Assembly (NCBI RefSeq): GCF_945915845.1
Contig: NZ_CAMEFX010000002.1
Coordinates: 1 to 64,000, forward strand
Source of the DNA: an uncultured Actinobacillus sp.
GTDB taxonomy: Bacteria > Pseudomonadota > Gammaproteobacteria > Enterobacterales > Pasteurellaceae
Direction of reading: 5' to 3'
Length of the DNA stretch: 64,000 bases
Part shown: positions 39,742 to 50,073 of the stretch, one piece after another
How the letters are laid out: each line of letters begins with the position of its first letter
Position numbering within the stretch: position 1 is the first letter of the stretch
Made by a program: the position numbers and the translations under genes
Notes under the pieces: generated by a model
What the model was told of the DNA's origin: nothing
Database searches by the model: none
What the model saw: only the letters and a program-made list of their open reading frames with translations

Positions 39742-39753
39742 ATTAAAAATGCT

Positions 39754-41934
39754 ATGGATATTTCAGAATTATTAGATGGGTTAAATGATAAACAGCGAGA
39801 AGCGGTGGCAGCACCGTTGGGCAATTATTTGGTATTGGCAGGCGCCGGTTCGGGCAAAACGCGTGTGCTAACCCATCGTATTGCGTGGTTAATTGCGGTA
39901 GAAGGCATTTCCGAAGGTGCTATTATGGCGGTTACCTTTACCAATAAAGCCGCCGCCGAAATGCGTCATCGTATTCAAGCCACGCTTGCTCAACATTCTA
40001 ATCATTCCCTTTTTGGTATGTGGGTCGGCACATTCCATAGCATTGCGCACCGTTTATTGCGCTCTCATTATGCGGATGCAGGTTTGCCGCAAGATTTCCA
40101 AATTATGGACAGCGAAGATCAATTGCGATTAATGAAACGCTTGCTCAAACTGCATAATTATGACGAAAAAATGTACCCGCCGAAGCAAGCCTGTTGGTAT
40201 ATCAATCATAAAAAAGACGATGGTTTGCGTCCTGATATGATTGACGATATGAATGATCGCCAAGAACAAGAGTGGATCCGTATTTATAAAATTTATCAAG
40301 ACACTTGCGACCGTTCGGGGTTAGTGGACTTTGCGGAAATTTTGTTGCGCGCTTACGAATTATTTTTGAAAAAGCCCTTAATTTTGCAAAGCTATCAACG
40401 CCGTTTTCAGCAAATTTTGGTGGATGAGTTCCAAGATACCAATAATATTCAATATGCGTGGATCAAATTATTGGCTGGCGAAACAGGTAAAGTGATGATC
40501 GTAGGGGATGATGATCAATCTATTTATGGCTGGCGCGGGGCACAAATTGAGAATATTCAACGCTTTTTGGATGATTTTGAGCAAGCACAAACCATTCGAT
40601 TAGAACAAAACTATCGTTCTACGGGCAATATTTTAAAATCAGCCAATGAGTTGATTTCTAATAATGAAAACCGCTTAGGCAAAGAGCTTTGGACGGCAGA
40701 CGGCGATGGTGAACCCGTGGGCATTTATGCCGCCTTCAACGAATTGGATGAGGCGTTGTTTGTGTCATCCCAAATCAAAATCTGGTTGGAAGACGGCGGC
40801 AAGCTGGATGATTGCGCGGTGTTATATCGTAGCAACAGCCAGTCCCGCGTATTAGAAGAAGCCTTAATTCGCGCCAATATTCCTTATCGTATTTATGGCG
40901 GTATGCGCTTCTTCGAGCGTCAGGAAATTAAAGATGCCTTGGCTTATTTACGTTTAATTAATAATCGCCACGATGATGCCGCATTTGAACGTGTGATTAA
41001 TACGCCAACGCGTGGCATTGGTGAACGCACGCTCGATACATTGCGTCAATTGACACGTGAACGCCAAATTACGTTATGGCAAGCCACACAAGTCGCGATT
41101 CAAGATAATAAACTGACCGGGCGTGCGGCAACGGCGTTACTTCGTTTTATTGAACTGATCAATTCGCTTGCGCAAGAAACGGAAGAAATGCCGTTGTTTG
41201 CCCAAACGGATTTTGTGATTAAACATTCCGGTTTGTATCAAATGTATGAGCAAGAAAAAGGCGAGAAGGGCGAAGTGCGGATCGAAAACTTGGAAGAATT
41301 GGTAACGGCAACCCGCGAATTTATTAAGCCTGATGATGCGGAAGATATGTCGGATTTAACCGCCTTTTTAACTCACGCCTCGCTTGAAGCGGGTGAAGAA
41401 CAGGCGAGTCCACATCAATCTTGTGTACAAATGATGACGCTACATTCCGCAAAAGGATTGGAATTTCCACGTGTGTTTATGGTCGGGGTGGAAGAAGGGA
41501 TTTTCCCGAGTTTTATGTCCTTGGAAGAGCCGGGGCGATTAGAAGAAGAACGCCGTTTGGCTTATGTGGGCATTACGCGCGCGAAGAAAAAACTGACGAT
41601 TTGTTATGCGGAAAGTCGCCGTTTATATGGCAAAGAAGAACGCCATATTCCGTCACGCTTTATTAACGAATTGCCGGAAGATTGTATTCAAGCGGTACGT
41701 TTGCGTGGAACGGTCACGCGTGCCTACAATCAAAGTGCGGTGAATGTGAACCGTGTTTTGGAAAGCAATGAAGCGGGGTGGAAAAGCGGGCAAAAAGTGC
41801 GCCATGAAAAATTTGGTCAAGGCACAGTGATTAATGTAGAAGGTGCGGAAAATAATACGCGCTTACAAATCGCCTTCCAAGGCAATGGAATTAAGTGGTT
41901 AATTGCGCATTTGGCAAAATTGGAAAAACTATGA
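39754..41934 (+). CDS. uvrD: DNA helicase II
   Basis: UvrD is the superfamily 1 3'-5' helicase used in mismatch and excision repair. The 726-residue product has LNDKQREAVAAP (Q motif), Walker A AGAGSGKT near 29-36, DEFQDTNNIQY, GDDDQSIYGWRGA, QNYRSTGNIL, and TLHSAKGLEFPRVF with VGITRAKKKL. The C-terminal Tudor-like domain (KVRHEKFGQGTVINVEG) is intact. With uvrB at the other end of the window, two repair genes are present, but only this one shows an SOS box. Its TGA overlaps the ATG of rarD. Confidence 0.97.
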   Translation: MDISELLDGLNDKQREAVAAPLGNYLVLAGAGSGKTRVLTHRIAWLIAVEGISEGAIMAVTFTNKAAAEMRHRIQATLAQHSNHSLFGMWVGTFHSIAHRLLRSHYADAGLPQDFQIMDSEDQLRLMKRLLKLHNYDEKMYPPKQACWYINHKKDDGLRPDMIDDMNDRQEQEWIRIYKIYQDTCDRSGLVDFAEILLRAYELFLKKPLILQSYQRRFQQILVDEFQDTNNIQYAWIKLLAGETGKVMIVGDDDQSIYGWRGAQIENIQRFLDDFEQAQTIRLEQNYRSTGNILKSANELISNNENRLGKELWTADGDGEPVGIYAAFNELDEALFVSSQIKIWLEDGGKLDDCAVLYRSNSQSRVLEEALIRANIPYRIYGGMRFFERQEIKDALAYLRLINNRHDDAAFERVINTPTRGIGERTLDTLRQLTRERQITLWQATQVAIQDNKLTGRAATALLRFIELINSLAQETEEMPLFAQTDFVIKHSGLYQMYEQEKGEKGEVRIENLEELVTATREFIKPDDAEDMSDLTAFLTHASLEAGEEQASPHQSCVQMMTLHSAKGLEFPRVFMVGVEEGIFPSFMSLEEPGRLEEERRLAYVGITRAKKKLTICYAESRRLYGKEERHIPSRFINELPEDCIQAVRLRGTVTRAYNQSAVNVNRVLESNEAGWKSGQKVRHEKFGQGTVINVEGAENNTRLQIAFQGNGIKWLIAHLAKLEKL

Positions 41935-42803
41935 TAAAAGGTATCTTTTTTTCGGTCACCGCTTCTTTGGGTTTTGGTGTGGTGTATTATCTTTCTACCG
42001 TGTTGCGTCCGATTGAAGGCAGCCAGCTTTTTGGCGTGCGCACCTTGGTGACTTTGCCTTTTGTGCTTTTTGCTATTGTGTTGTTACACAAGCAGCAAGA
42101 ATTTATCGAGTTTTTAAAACGCATCAAAAAACAACCGCACTTAATCGCCATTATTGTTTTGGGTGGTCTGAATATGGGTTCGCAAATGTGGTTGTTTTTG
42201 TATGCCCCCGTGAGCGGCAAAGCCATTGAAGTGTCTATTGGTTATTTGTTACTGCCTTTATTAATGGTTCTCTTTGGGCGTATTTTCTTTAATGAACGAT
42301 TAACTACCATCAAAGCGTTGGCGGTATTGTTTGCGTTTATTGGGGTAATGAGCAAAATTATATTAACAGGCGCATTTTCTTGGGAAACGGCGTTTGTTTG
42401 CTTAGGTTATCCTATCTACTTTTCTTTGCGTAAACATTTCAATATGTTGCATATCTCAGCCTTTGCCTTAGAGATGCTGTCTATGGTGCCTGCGTCCCTG
42501 TATTTTGCCGGCCAAATTGATTTTAATTTTGCAGAGCTACAAAATCCTAATATCTATTGGGGGCTATTTTTATTAGGGCTAGTGGGCGGAACGGCATTTA
42601 TTTTCTACATTATGTCAAGCCAATTGCTGCCGATTTATTTATTGGGTTTATTAGGTTATTTAGAACCTTTTATGATGCTCATCGTATCCTTTATTATCGG
42701 CGAACGTTTAGACGAAACCTCTTATATTTTAATGGCCTGTCTGTTTATTTCTATTGGGTTGTTAACATTGGAAGGGATTTTGAACAACAAAAAAGCGCGG
42801 TGA
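41931..42803 (+). CDS. rarD: RarD-like EamA-family transporter
   Basis: The 290-residue product is a drug/metabolite-superfamily permease with ten predicted membrane helices in two EamA repeats, starting MIKGIFFSVTASLGFGVVYYLSTVL and ending LLTLEGILNNKKAR. RarD has been linked to chloramphenicol sensitivity, but its substrate is unknown. The ATG overlaps the uvrD stop codon (ATGA), so translation is coupled. The gene ends near mrcB, which converges from the right. Confidence 0.82.
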   Translation: MIKGIFFSVTASLGFGVVYYLSTVLRPIEGSQLFGVRTLVTLPFVLFAIVLLHKQQEFIEFLKRIKKQPHLIAIIVLGGLNMGSQMWLFLYAPVSGKAIEVSIGYLLLPLLMVLFGRIFFNERLTTIKALAVLFAFIGVMSKIILTGAFSWETAFVCLGYPIYFSLRKHFNMLHISAFALEMLSMVPASLYFAGQIDFNFAELQNPNIYWGLFLLGLVGGTAFIFYIMSSQLLPIYLLGLLGYLEPFMMLIVSFIIGERLDETSYILMACLFISIGLLTLEGILNNKKAR

Positions 42804-42873
42804 AAATTCGCCCTTAATTTCCCCATGATGATTTTGGGGCAAAAGATGTTTCGCCCCAGCCATTTCCACGAGA

Positions 42874-45291
42874 TTATCTTGCAGGCTGTGCCTCTTCGAT
42901 GATTGACGGTGATTTAGGTTTGTTATCCAATACATCCCACAGACTTTCAGCTTTTGTCGCAGACGGTGTTTCTGTTGATTGCGCCGGTTTGCTTGAATTC
43001 ACTGCGGGGGATTCATTTATTGCATCAACAGGTTCACTACCTGCACAGAAGTTTTGGTTTTTATCAATCCAAACGGGAATATTACGTACAGGGCTTGCGC
43101 AGTTCCAACTGCCGTAGCTATTAATCCCAATCATTTTGATAGCTTGTGGTTTTTCAGGTTTAAAGGCTTTTATGTTAGCGCGAGCAAGGTAGTTTTTATA
43201 TAAGTGTAGCGCGCCACTTGCCCCGGTCAGTTTTGTGTCACCATTATCATCCCGCCCCACCCAAACGGTTGTCACGTGTTCGCCATCAACGCCCACAAAC
43301 CAAGTATCACGAGCGTCATTGGTGGTGCCTGTTTTGCCGGCTAAATGTAGATCCGCATAGTCGTTCATTAGACTACGTCCCGTGCCACGTTCCACCACTT
43401 GTTGCATGGCATAAAGGGTTTGGTACGCGGCTTCTGCGGGTACAACTTGTTCAGGTTGTGTATTATGTTGATACAACACCTTCCCTTGGCGGGTCGTGAT
43501 CGTATCAATCGTAGTGAGCTGAATTTTTCCTCCATTATTGGCAATGGTTTGATAGAGCTTCGTCACATCATAAGGCGAAATGGAATAAGAGCCCAATAAG
43601 GTTGCCGGCACATGTGGGATTTTCACTTTATCCCAACCCATGGCTTTTTGGGTGGCAATCACTTCTTTCAAGCCCACTTTCATCCCAATATTGACCGTTG
43701 GAATATTAAGCGAACGCGCTAAGGCATCTACTAACATAACCGAACCGCCATAATGGCGATCATAGTTGCGCGGTTGCCACGGTGGGCTGCCTTTTACTGT
43801 AATGGTAATCGGTTGGTTGTTAATTGGCGTATTTAAACGGAACTTATCAGGGTGTGAAAGTGCGGTTAAATAAACCGATGGTTTGACTAATGAACCAATT
43901 TGACGCTGCGCCATAGTCGCACGGTTAAAACCTGCGTAGTTGATTTGAGTTCCCCCCACAATGGCGCGGATTTCCCCATGTTTGTAATCAGCGATTACCA
44001 TCGCCGATTGCAAGGCAGGGTTTTTCGTTTGAAGCTGTAATTCTGCGGTGCCATTTACGACCGCTTGCTCCGCATAACGTTGTTGGTTTGGATCAAGGGT
44101 TGTAAAAATTCGCGCGCCTAATAATTGGTTATCGCGCTGTTCCCCTAGGTTTTCACGCAATTCACTTTGTAATGTCTGAATAAATGCAGGGTAGTTGCGA
44201 GCAATATTTCCTTTGGTTTGAACGCCAAGGGGACGTTTGCTTAGGGTTTGGTAAAGCTCTTCATCAATCATTTTATGCTCAACCATTAAACGCAAGACCA
44301 CATTACGGCGTTCAAGGGCGAGAGCAGGATTGCGCCAAGGGTTGTAAAGGGATGGGCCTTTTACCATACCCACCAATAAGGCAATTTGATCAAGACTGAT
44401 TTCGCGCACAGAATGGCCAAAATAAAAATGGCTGGCGAGTTCAAAGCCATGAATCTGCGAATCCCCATTTTGACCAAGATAAATCTCATTGAGATAGGTT
44501 TCTAAAATGGTGTTTTTTTCATAACGAAAATCCAACATGATTGCCATAAAGGCTTCGTTGATTTTTCGTGTTAAAGAGCGTTCATTACTTAAAAACAGGT
44601 TTTTAACGAGCTGTTGTGTCAGTGTACTTCCACCTTGCACTGTATGTCCGGCACGGAAGTTGGTGTACATGGCTCGCGCAATACCTAATGGGCTAATGCC
44701 ACCATGTTCATAAAAACGGCGATCTTCCGTTAAAATTAAGGCATCAATCAACAAACGAGGGTATTGTTGCAACGGGATCGCTAAACGTTCTTCTTTATCT
44801 TCATCAGATTGCAACATGGCAATGAGTTTGGGTGCGAGACGAAATTCAGGCACGGTTTTTACCGTAACCAAATCTTCAATCGTGGCTAATTTGCCTTGAG
44901 CAAAACGCAGGCGTAACACCCGTTGTGGTTCCGCGCCTGTTGGAAATGGAAATGAGCGGCGTAATAAAACAATGGTGCCATCTTCAATTTTGAAATCACC
45001 GGGGGCGGCGATTAGGGTCGTTTGACGGTAGTCATTATCCAGTAAAATTTGTTTGATCTGTTCCAGCGACAGCTTATCTTCAACGCGGATACTTTCAATG
45101 CGGCTATAAACTTCCGCCGGTAATCGCCAAATTTGCCCATCCATTTTGGCACGAATTTGTCCGTCTAAATAAATGCCGTAAAAGGTCGCTAACGCAGCCG
45201 CGGTTAAGGCAAATTTTGCTGCAGTGCCTTTCCAGGTTTTATACCATGGTTTTGTCAGGTGAGTATGATCTTTATTTGCTTGTGCTGACAT
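42874..45291 (-). CDS. mrcB: Penicillin-binding protein 1B
   Basis: PBP1B is a bifunctional peptidoglycan synthase. The 805-residue product has a short cytoplasmic tail, one membrane helix (about 26-46), the UB2H-like regulatory region (about 55-150), a GT51 transglycosylase domain (ILTEDRRFYEHGGI, VQGGSTLTQQLVKNLFL) and a transpeptidase domain with SLVK as SxxK, SLN, and KTGT. The C-terminal tail is Pro/Ser-rich with two Cys (NCASP and FCAGS). E. coli PBP1B is about 844 residues. It is the second polymerase in the window beside mtgA. Confidence 0.95.
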   Translation of the reverse strand: MSAQANKDHTHLTKPWYKTWKGTAAKFALTAAALATFYGIYLDGQIRAKMDGQIWRLPAEVYSRIESIRVEDKLSLEQIKQILLDNDYRQTTLIAAPGDFKIEDGTIVLLRRSFPFPTGAEPQRVLRLRFAQGKLATIEDLVTVKTVPEFRLAPKLIAMLQSDEDKEERLAIPLQQYPRLLIDALILTEDRRFYEHGGISPLGIARAMYTNFRAGHTVQGGSTLTQQLVKNLFLSNERSLTRKINEAFMAIMLDFRYEKNTILETYLNEIYLGQNGDSQIHGFELASHFYFGHSVREISLDQIALLVGMVKGPSLYNPWRNPALALERRNVVLRLMVEHKMIDEELYQTLSKRPLGVQTKGNIARNYPAFIQTLQSELRENLGEQRDNQLLGARIFTTLDPNQQRYAEQAVVNGTAELQLQTKNPALQSAMVIADYKHGEIRAIVGGTQINYAGFNRATMAQRQIGSLVKPSVYLTALSHPDKFRLNTPINNQPITITVKGSPPWQPRNYDRHYGGSVMLVDALARSLNIPTVNIGMKVGLKEVIATQKAMGWDKVKIPHVPATLLGSYSISPYDVTKLYQTIANNGGKIQLTTIDTITTRQGKVLYQHNTQPEQVVPAEAAYQTLYAMQQVVERGTGRSLMNDYADLHLAGKTGTTNDARDTWFVGVDGEHVTTVWVGRDDNGDTKLTGASGALHLYKNYLARANIKAFKPEKPQAIKMIGINSYGSWNCASPVRNIPVWIDKNQNFCAGSEPVDAINESPAVNSSKPAQSTETPSATKAESLWDVLDNKPKSPSIIEEAQPAR

Positions 45292-45324
45292 GGTTGCTCA
45301 TATTCCTAAAAAAATAACCGCACT

Positions 45325-45693
45325 TTAGCGGCTATGAATAAAATCCTGATAGGCGAGAAGAAAATGTTCAAAGTCTTCTAAGCCGCAAAATGCGATGCTT
45401 TCTTCATCGTAATAGTGAAAATCCGGTTCGAGTTCATCGCTAGCGGTAAAGGCTAAATTATTCGCTCTGACCATGACTTCATCCGCATTAATAAACAAGC
45501 TGTATTCTTTGCCAATTAATGTCATGTCTTGTTCGCAAAGATGTTTTTTGGCTTGTTGAATAGCATTAAGTGCGGTGGAAATTAACTGAGAATTATGGGG
45601 TAATTCTGTATTAAACCAATTTGCCACGGCAATATGTTCCATTGAACATTTTGCCATCACATTGCCCTGAAAGTGTGTAAATTGGAAATCCAT
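45325..45693 (-). CDS. yacL: YacL-family protein (UPF0231)
   Basis: The 122-residue product matches the YacL family: MDFQFTHFQGNVMAKCSMEHIAVANWFNTE and the conserved EVMVRANNLAF and NYYDEESIAFCG-like HYYDEESIAFCGLEDFEHFL. ATG 45693 is chosen; the longer frame to 45747 would overlap erpA by 44 bp. It is highly acidic and likely soluble. The function is unknown. It is ten bases behind erpA and presumably co-transcribed. Confidence 0.88.
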   Translation of the reverse strand: MDFQFTHFQGNVMAKCSMEHIAVANWFNTELPHNSQLISTALNAIQQAKKHLCEQDMTLIGKEYSLFINADEVMVRANNLAFTASDELEPDFHYYDEESIAFCGLEDFEHFLLAYQDFIHSR

Positions 45694-45703
45694 AGCCTGA
45701 AAA

Positions 45704-46045
45704 TTAGATACTAAATGATGAACCGCAACCACAAGTGCTGGAAGCATTTGGGTTTTGTACTACAAAACGCGAACCTTCTAAACCTTCTGTGTAATCTACC
45801 GTTGCGCCAATTAAATATTGCAAACTCATTGGATCAACTACTAAATTCACGCCTGCGTTTTCTACGGTTAAATCCCCATCGTTGACTTTTTCATCAAAAG
45901 TAAAACCGTATTGGAAACCGCTACAGCCACCGCCGGTAATATAGACGCGTAATTTTAAATTGGCATTTTCTTCTTCTGTAATTAATGCTTTCACTTTGTT
46001 TGCGGCGGCATCAGTAAAATTAAGGGGAACTGAAATATCTGTCAT
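45704..46045 (-). CDS. erpA: A-type iron-sulfur carrier ErpA
   Basis: ErpA delivers Fe-S clusters to apo-proteins, including isoprenoid-pathway enzymes in E. coli. The 113-residue product has the HesB/IscA fold with the three conserved Cys in [13 protein letters not shown] and [16 protein letters not shown] precedes ATG 46045; frames further upstream are not supported. It is divergent from map, with a 128-bp gap holding promoters for both. Many Fe-S proteins occur nearby (rsx, nth). Confidence 0.94.
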   Translation of the reverse strand: MTDISVPLNFTDAAANKVKALITEEENANLKLRVYITGGGCSGFQYGFTFDEKVNDGDLTVENAGVNLVVDPMSLQYLIGATVDYTEGLEGSRFVVQNPNASSTCGCGSSFSI

Positions 46046-46173
46046 AATGTGCTTTCCTATAAAATCTGTCATAAATAGCGGTTTATTATCCAATAACCCA
46101 CAAGAACGTTCAAGGATATTTTCGCCTATCCTGCTTATATGATATGATACGCGGACATTTTTAAGGAGAGTTT

Positions 46174-46977
46174 ATGAGTATTCCATTAAGAAACGAAGAA
46201 GAAATTGTAAAATTACGCGAAGCCTGCCGATTAGCACAAGATGTATTGGTGATGATTGAACCCTATGTGAAAGCAGGGGTGAGCACAGGCGAACTCGATC
46301 GTATTTGTCATGATTATATGGTGAATGTGCAAGGCACCATTCCTGCTCCATTGAATTATCACGGTTTTCCAAAAGCTACGTGTATTTCAATCAACGAAGT
46401 GGTGTGTCACGGCATTCCAAGCGATGACCGTATTTTAAAAGACGGCGATATTCTCAATATTGATGTGACGGTGATTAAAGACGGTTATTACGGCGATAAC
46501 TCAAAAATGTATATTGTCGGCGAGCCACCCATTCGCAGCAAAAAACTCGTGGAAGCAGCGCAAGAAGCCCTTTATGTAGGATTGCGTGCCGTGAAGCCCG
46601 GTGTGCGTTTAAATGAAATCGGCAAAGCCGTACAAAAATACACAGAAAGCCAAGGTTTTAGCGTGGTACGCGAGTATTGCGGACATGGTATTGGTACCGA
46701 ATTCCATTGCGAACCCCAAGTGTTGCATTATTACGCCGATGATGGTGGTGTGATTTTGCAAAAAGGTATGGTCTTTACCATTGAGCCAATGATTAACGCA
46801 GGCAAAAAAGAAACCCGTTTAATGGGCGATGGTTGGACGGTGAAAACCAAAGATCGTAGCCACAGCGCACAATATGAACATCAAATCGTGGTGACAGACA
46901 ACGGTTGTGAAGTGATGACCATTCGCGAAGAAGAAGAAAAAGCCGGCCGTATTTCACGTGTTATGGTGAATGTGTAA
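46174..46977 (+). CDS. map: Methionine aminopeptidase type I
   Basis: MAP removes the N-terminal methionine from nascent proteins. The 267-residue product shows the pita-bread fold ligands: DVTVIKDGYYGDNSKMY (two Asp), CGHGIGTEFH (His), FTIEPMI (Glu) and QYEHQIVV (Glu). TAAGGAGAG is a strong ribosome binding site. A terminator separates it from glnD. Confidence 0.97.
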   Translation: MSIPLRNEEEIVKLREACRLAQDVLVMIEPYVKAGVSTGELDRICHDYMVNVQGTIPAPLNYHGFPKATCISINEVVCHGIPSDDRILKDGDILNIDVTVIKDGYYGDNSKMYIVGEPPIRSKKLVEAAQEALYVGLRAVKPGVRLNEIGKAVQKYTESQGFSVVREYCGHGIGTEFHCEPQVLHYYADDGGVILQKGMVFTIEPMINAGKKETRLMGDGWTVKTKDRSHSAQYEHQIVVTDNGCEVMTIREEEEKAGRISRVMVNV

Positions 46978-46989
46978 ATACTAATGTAT

Positions 46990-47024
46990 CAGGGTGAGAG
47001 TAGCTATTCTCACCCTGTTTTTTT
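46990..47024 (+). terminator. Terminator after map
   Basis: CAGGGTGAGA at 46990-46999 pairs perfectly with TCTCACCCTG at 47008-47017, loop of eight, then seven Ts. It is only 13 bases before the glnD ATG, so glnD must be expressed from readthrough or an internal start within this short gap. Confidence 0.92.
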
Positions 47025-47036
47025 CAGGAAATCCAA

Positions 47037-49583
47037 ATGCTTACCGCTCAAAATATCAAATCCCAAAAAGACACGCTCAAACAAACTGAGTTAGCCCATT
47101 TTCTGCAAGCGGATGTAAATCAGTTAATTTCTGACCGCACTTTATTCTGTGACAATTTGCTGAAACAGCTTTGGGCGCAGTTTGAATTGGATAATTCAGA
47201 TTTAGCGTTAATTGCCGTGGGCGGATATGGGCGTAAGGAAATGTTTCCAATGTCGGATCTTGATTTTCTTATTTTGAGCGAACAGAAAAATTCCCCTGAA
47301 ATTGAGCAAAAAGTGAGTGCGTTTATCCAGTTTTTGTGGGATTGTGGTTTTGATGTGGGGGCATCAGTGCGGACATTGGCGGAATGTGATAGTGAAGGGC
47401 GGCAGGATATTACCATTGCCACGAATTTGCTTGAAAGCCGTTTGTTAATCGGTAACGAAAAATTATTTGAAAAATTGACCGCACTTTTATGGCAACCTGA
47501 TTTTTGGGATCGTGAAACTTTTTTTAACGCCAAAATTCAAGAAAAAAATGCGCGTTATGAACGCTATCATAATACGAGTTATAACCTTGAACCCGATATT
47601 AAATATAGCCCGGGCGGTTTACGGGATTTGCATCTTATTTATTGGATCGCTTTACGCCACACCAATGCCTTAACCTTGGAAGAAATTTTGCAATCGGGGT
47701 TTATTTATCCTGAAGAATATGAGCGTTTGCAGCAAAGCCAGCAATTTTTATTTAAAGTGCGGTTTGCTTTGCATTTAATTTTGAAGCGTTACGACAATCG
47801 CCTGTTATTTGACCGTCAAATTAAAGTGGCGGAATTACTTGGTTTTCACGGAGATAAAAATCAAGGCGTGGAAAAAATGATGAAACAATTTTTCCAAGCG
47901 TTACAACAAATTTCCAGTTTAAGCGATATTCTCACCAAACATTATCGCGAACATTTTCTCACTCCGATAAAAGCCACTGACATTATCCCTTTAGATGCGC
48001 ATTTTGGTTTGCTGAACCATGAAATTGTGCTTTTAAATGAGCATATTTTTATGGAGCAACCCGATACCATTTTAGATTTATTTGCCCATTATACTCAACA
48101 GGCGCAAGCGGAAATTCATTCGGCAACCTTGCGCAAATTATATTCTGCATTAAGTCAGATCAACGAGCCATTAAGTTCATTCCCTTTAGCACGAGAGAAA
48201 TTTTTACGTTTATTTAATCAACGAAATGCCATTGCACGCGCGATTTCGCCTATGCACAAATATGGTGTGCTCACCGCTTATTTACCCCAATGGAAAGCCA
48301 TTGAAGGCTTAATGCAATTTGATCTTTTTCACCAATATACGGTGGATGAACATACGGTTCGTGTGTTGCAAAAATTGGAAAGCTTTTTAGACGAAAGCCA
48401 GCAAGAACAGCATCCTTTGTGCTCGGTCATTTTCTCTCGCAATTCTGACCGCACTTTACTTTATATTGCCGCGTTATTTCATGATATTGCGAAAGGACGA
48501 GGCGGTGATCATGCTCAATTGGGGGCGGTGGATGTGGCAGAATTTGCCCGTTTGCATGGGTTTGATAATCGTGAAATAGCGACCTTGGTTTGGCTTGTGG
48601 AAGAGCATTTATTAATGTCCGTGACAGCTCAGCGGCGCGATATTCATGATCCCGAAGTGGTGATGCATTTTGCGGAACAAGTACAGAATAAAGTGCGGTT
48701 AGATTTGCTGATTTGTTTAACAGTGGCAGATATTTGCGCCACCAATAGCACCCTGTGGAATAACTGGAAGCGAGCGTTATTTGCCGGCCTTTATGAATAT
48801 ACGCGTCAACAATTTAATCAAGGGATGGATTCTCTCTTAGATACGGCGGAACAAGTGGAAGAAAACAAAAAACGCGCGTTGGATTTGTTGCAATCTCAAG
48901 GTTTTATGGACGATGTTATGCCGCTATGGATGCGTTGTTCCGATGATTATTTTTTACGTAACACGCCGAAACAGCTCGCTTGGCATGCGACCTTGTTGGC
49001 GGATTTTTCCGAGGATATTTTAGTTAAAATCAGTAATCGCTTTTCTCAAGGCGGGACAGATATGTTCCTGTATTGTCAGGATCAAGTGCAACTATTCCAT
49101 AAAGTCGCCGGCACCGTTGCAGCGAAGAAATTGAGCATTCATAGCGCGCAAATTAGTACCAGTTTAGATGGTTACGTATTGGATACTTTTGTTGTGACAG
49201 AATTGAATGGGGTTGCTTTAAAAAACCATCGGCGCCGTGAATTAGAGCAAGCGGTGACAGACACCTTGCGTACAGGAAAAACGCCGAAGGTGAGTTTGTT
49301 AGGCAATCAAAAACTGCAACATTTTAGCGTAAAAACGGAAGTGCGCTTTTTGGATAACAATAGACGGGATCGCACAGAAATGGAATTATTCGCTTTGGAT
49401 AAAGTCGGGTTGCTGGCTGAAGTCAGCCAAATTTTCGCGGAATTAGAACTGAATTTGTTGAATGCCAAAATCAGTACCATTGGTGAAAAAGCGGAAGACT
49501 TTTTTATGTTAACCAATAAAAACGGCATGGCATTAACGGAAAGTGAAAAACAAGCATTAAAAGCACGGTTAAGTTGTTTGTAG
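47037..49583 (+). CDS. glnD: Bifunctional uridylyltransferase GlnD
   Basis: GlnD is the glutamine sensor that adds or removes UMP on PII. The 848-residue product has the nucleotidyltransferase motif [19 protein letters not shown] near 62-80, a GlnD-type linker, an HD hydrolase domain ([15 protein letters not shown] near 485), and two C-terminal ACT domains, the last with [23 protein letters not shown]. coli GlnD is 890 residues. AGGA precedes the ATG. Its PII partner gene is not in the window. Confidence 0.96.
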   Translation: MLTAQNIKSQKDTLKQTELAHFLQADVNQLISDRTLFCDNLLKQLWAQFELDNSDLALIAVGGYGRKEMFPMSDLDFLILSEQKNSPEIEQKVSAFIQFLWDCGFDVGASVRTLAECDSEGRQDITIATNLLESRLLIGNEKLFEKLTALLWQPDFWDRETFFNAKIQEKNARYERYHNTSYNLEPDIKYSPGGLRDLHLIYWIALRHTNALTLEEILQSGFIYPEEYERLQQSQQFLFKVRFALHLILKRYDNRLLFDRQIKVAELLGFHGDKNQGVEKMMKQFFQALQQISSLSDILTKHYREHFLTPIKATDIIPLDAHFGLLNHEIVLLNEHIFMEQPDTILDLFAHYTQQAQAEIHSATLRKLYSALSQINEPLSSFPLAREKFLRLFNQRNAIARAISPMHKYGVLTAYLPQWKAIEGLMQFDLFHQYTVDEHTVRVLQKLESFLDESQQEQHPLCSVIFSRNSDRTLLYIAALFHDIAKGRGGDHAQLGAVDVAEFARLHGFDNREIATLVWLVEEHLLMSVTAQRRDIHDPEVVMHFAEQVQNKVRLDLLICLTVADICATNSTLWNNWKRALFAGLYEYTRQQFNQGMDSLLDTAEQVEENKKRALDLLQSQGFMDDVMPLWMRCSDDYFLRNTPKQLAWHATLLADFSEDILVKISNRFSQGGTDMFLYCQDQVQLFHKVAGTVAAKKLSIHSAQISTSLDGYVLDTFVVTELNGVALKNHRRRELEQAVTDTLRTGKTPKVSLLGNQKLQHFSVKTEVRFLDNNRRDRTEMELFALDKVGLLAEVSQIFAELELNLLNAKISTIGEKAEDFFMLTNKNGMALTESEKQALKARLSCL

Positions 49584-49598
49584 TTTTCGATGTTATCT

Positions 49599-49655
49599 AG
49601 CACTTGCACAAGATGGTTGTTGAGCTTGTCGAAACGTAAGTCTTGTGCAAGTGCT
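49599..49655. repeat. REP-like palindrome after glnD
   Basis: AGCACTTGCACAAGA at 49599-49613 and its perfect complement at 49641-49655 form a 15-bp stem. The loop contains GTTGAGCTTGTCGAAAC. The same modules, in the other orientation, recur at 53128-53195 in the rsx operon. It lies between convergent glnD and cueR and may terminate or stabilise both transcripts. Confidence 0.75.
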
Positions 49656-49674
49656 ACACTCATATCAATATGAG

Positions 49675-50073
49675 TTAACCACAACATTTCCCACTTAATC
49701 CCTCAATAATCGGGCAATGTTTGCTATCATCCCCAGGGCATTGGTTGGCTAGATCGGTGAGTAATGTGCGCATAGATTGTAATTGCTTGATTTGGTTGTC
49801 AATTTCAGCGATACGAACCAAAGTTCGGGATTTTACATCGGCACTGCGGCGGTGGGGATTTTTATAAAGCTCTAATAAATCCTTACATTCAGACAAAGAA
49901 AATCCTACTTGGCGGGCTTGATGTAATAAGTTGAGTTCTTCGATGTGGGTTTGATTGTAGGTTCGATAGCCATTAGCCGCGCGCGCAGGCGGGGTAATGA
50001 GCCCCTTTTCTTCGTAAAAACGAATGGCTTTGGGGGTTAAATCTGTGCGTTTTGCTACTTCATTAATGTTCAT
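49675..50073 (-). CDS. cueR: Copper-responsive MerR regulator CueR
   Basis: CueR activates copper-efflux genes on binding Cu(I). The 132-residue product starts [29 protein letters not shown] with the winged helix-turn-helix, a long dimer helix, and the Cu(I)-binding loop CPGDDSKHC with Cys112 and Cys120 exactly where CueR has them. Its ATG shares one base with the nth stop codon (TAATG), so it is the last gene of the rsx-nth transcript. No copA or other copper gene is in the window. Confidence 0.92.
   Translation of the reverse strand: MNINEVAKRTDLTPKAIRFYEEKGLITPPARAANGYRTYNQTHIEELNLLHQARQVGFSLSECKDLLELYKNPHRRSADVKSRTLVRIAEIDNQIKQLQSMRTLLTDLANQCPGDDSKHCPIIEGLSGKCCG

Noticed and set aside
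49591-49674. C-terminal extension or small gene between glnD and cueR
   Set aside because: The stretch is the palindromic repeat; no start with a ribosome site or conserved peptide is visible.
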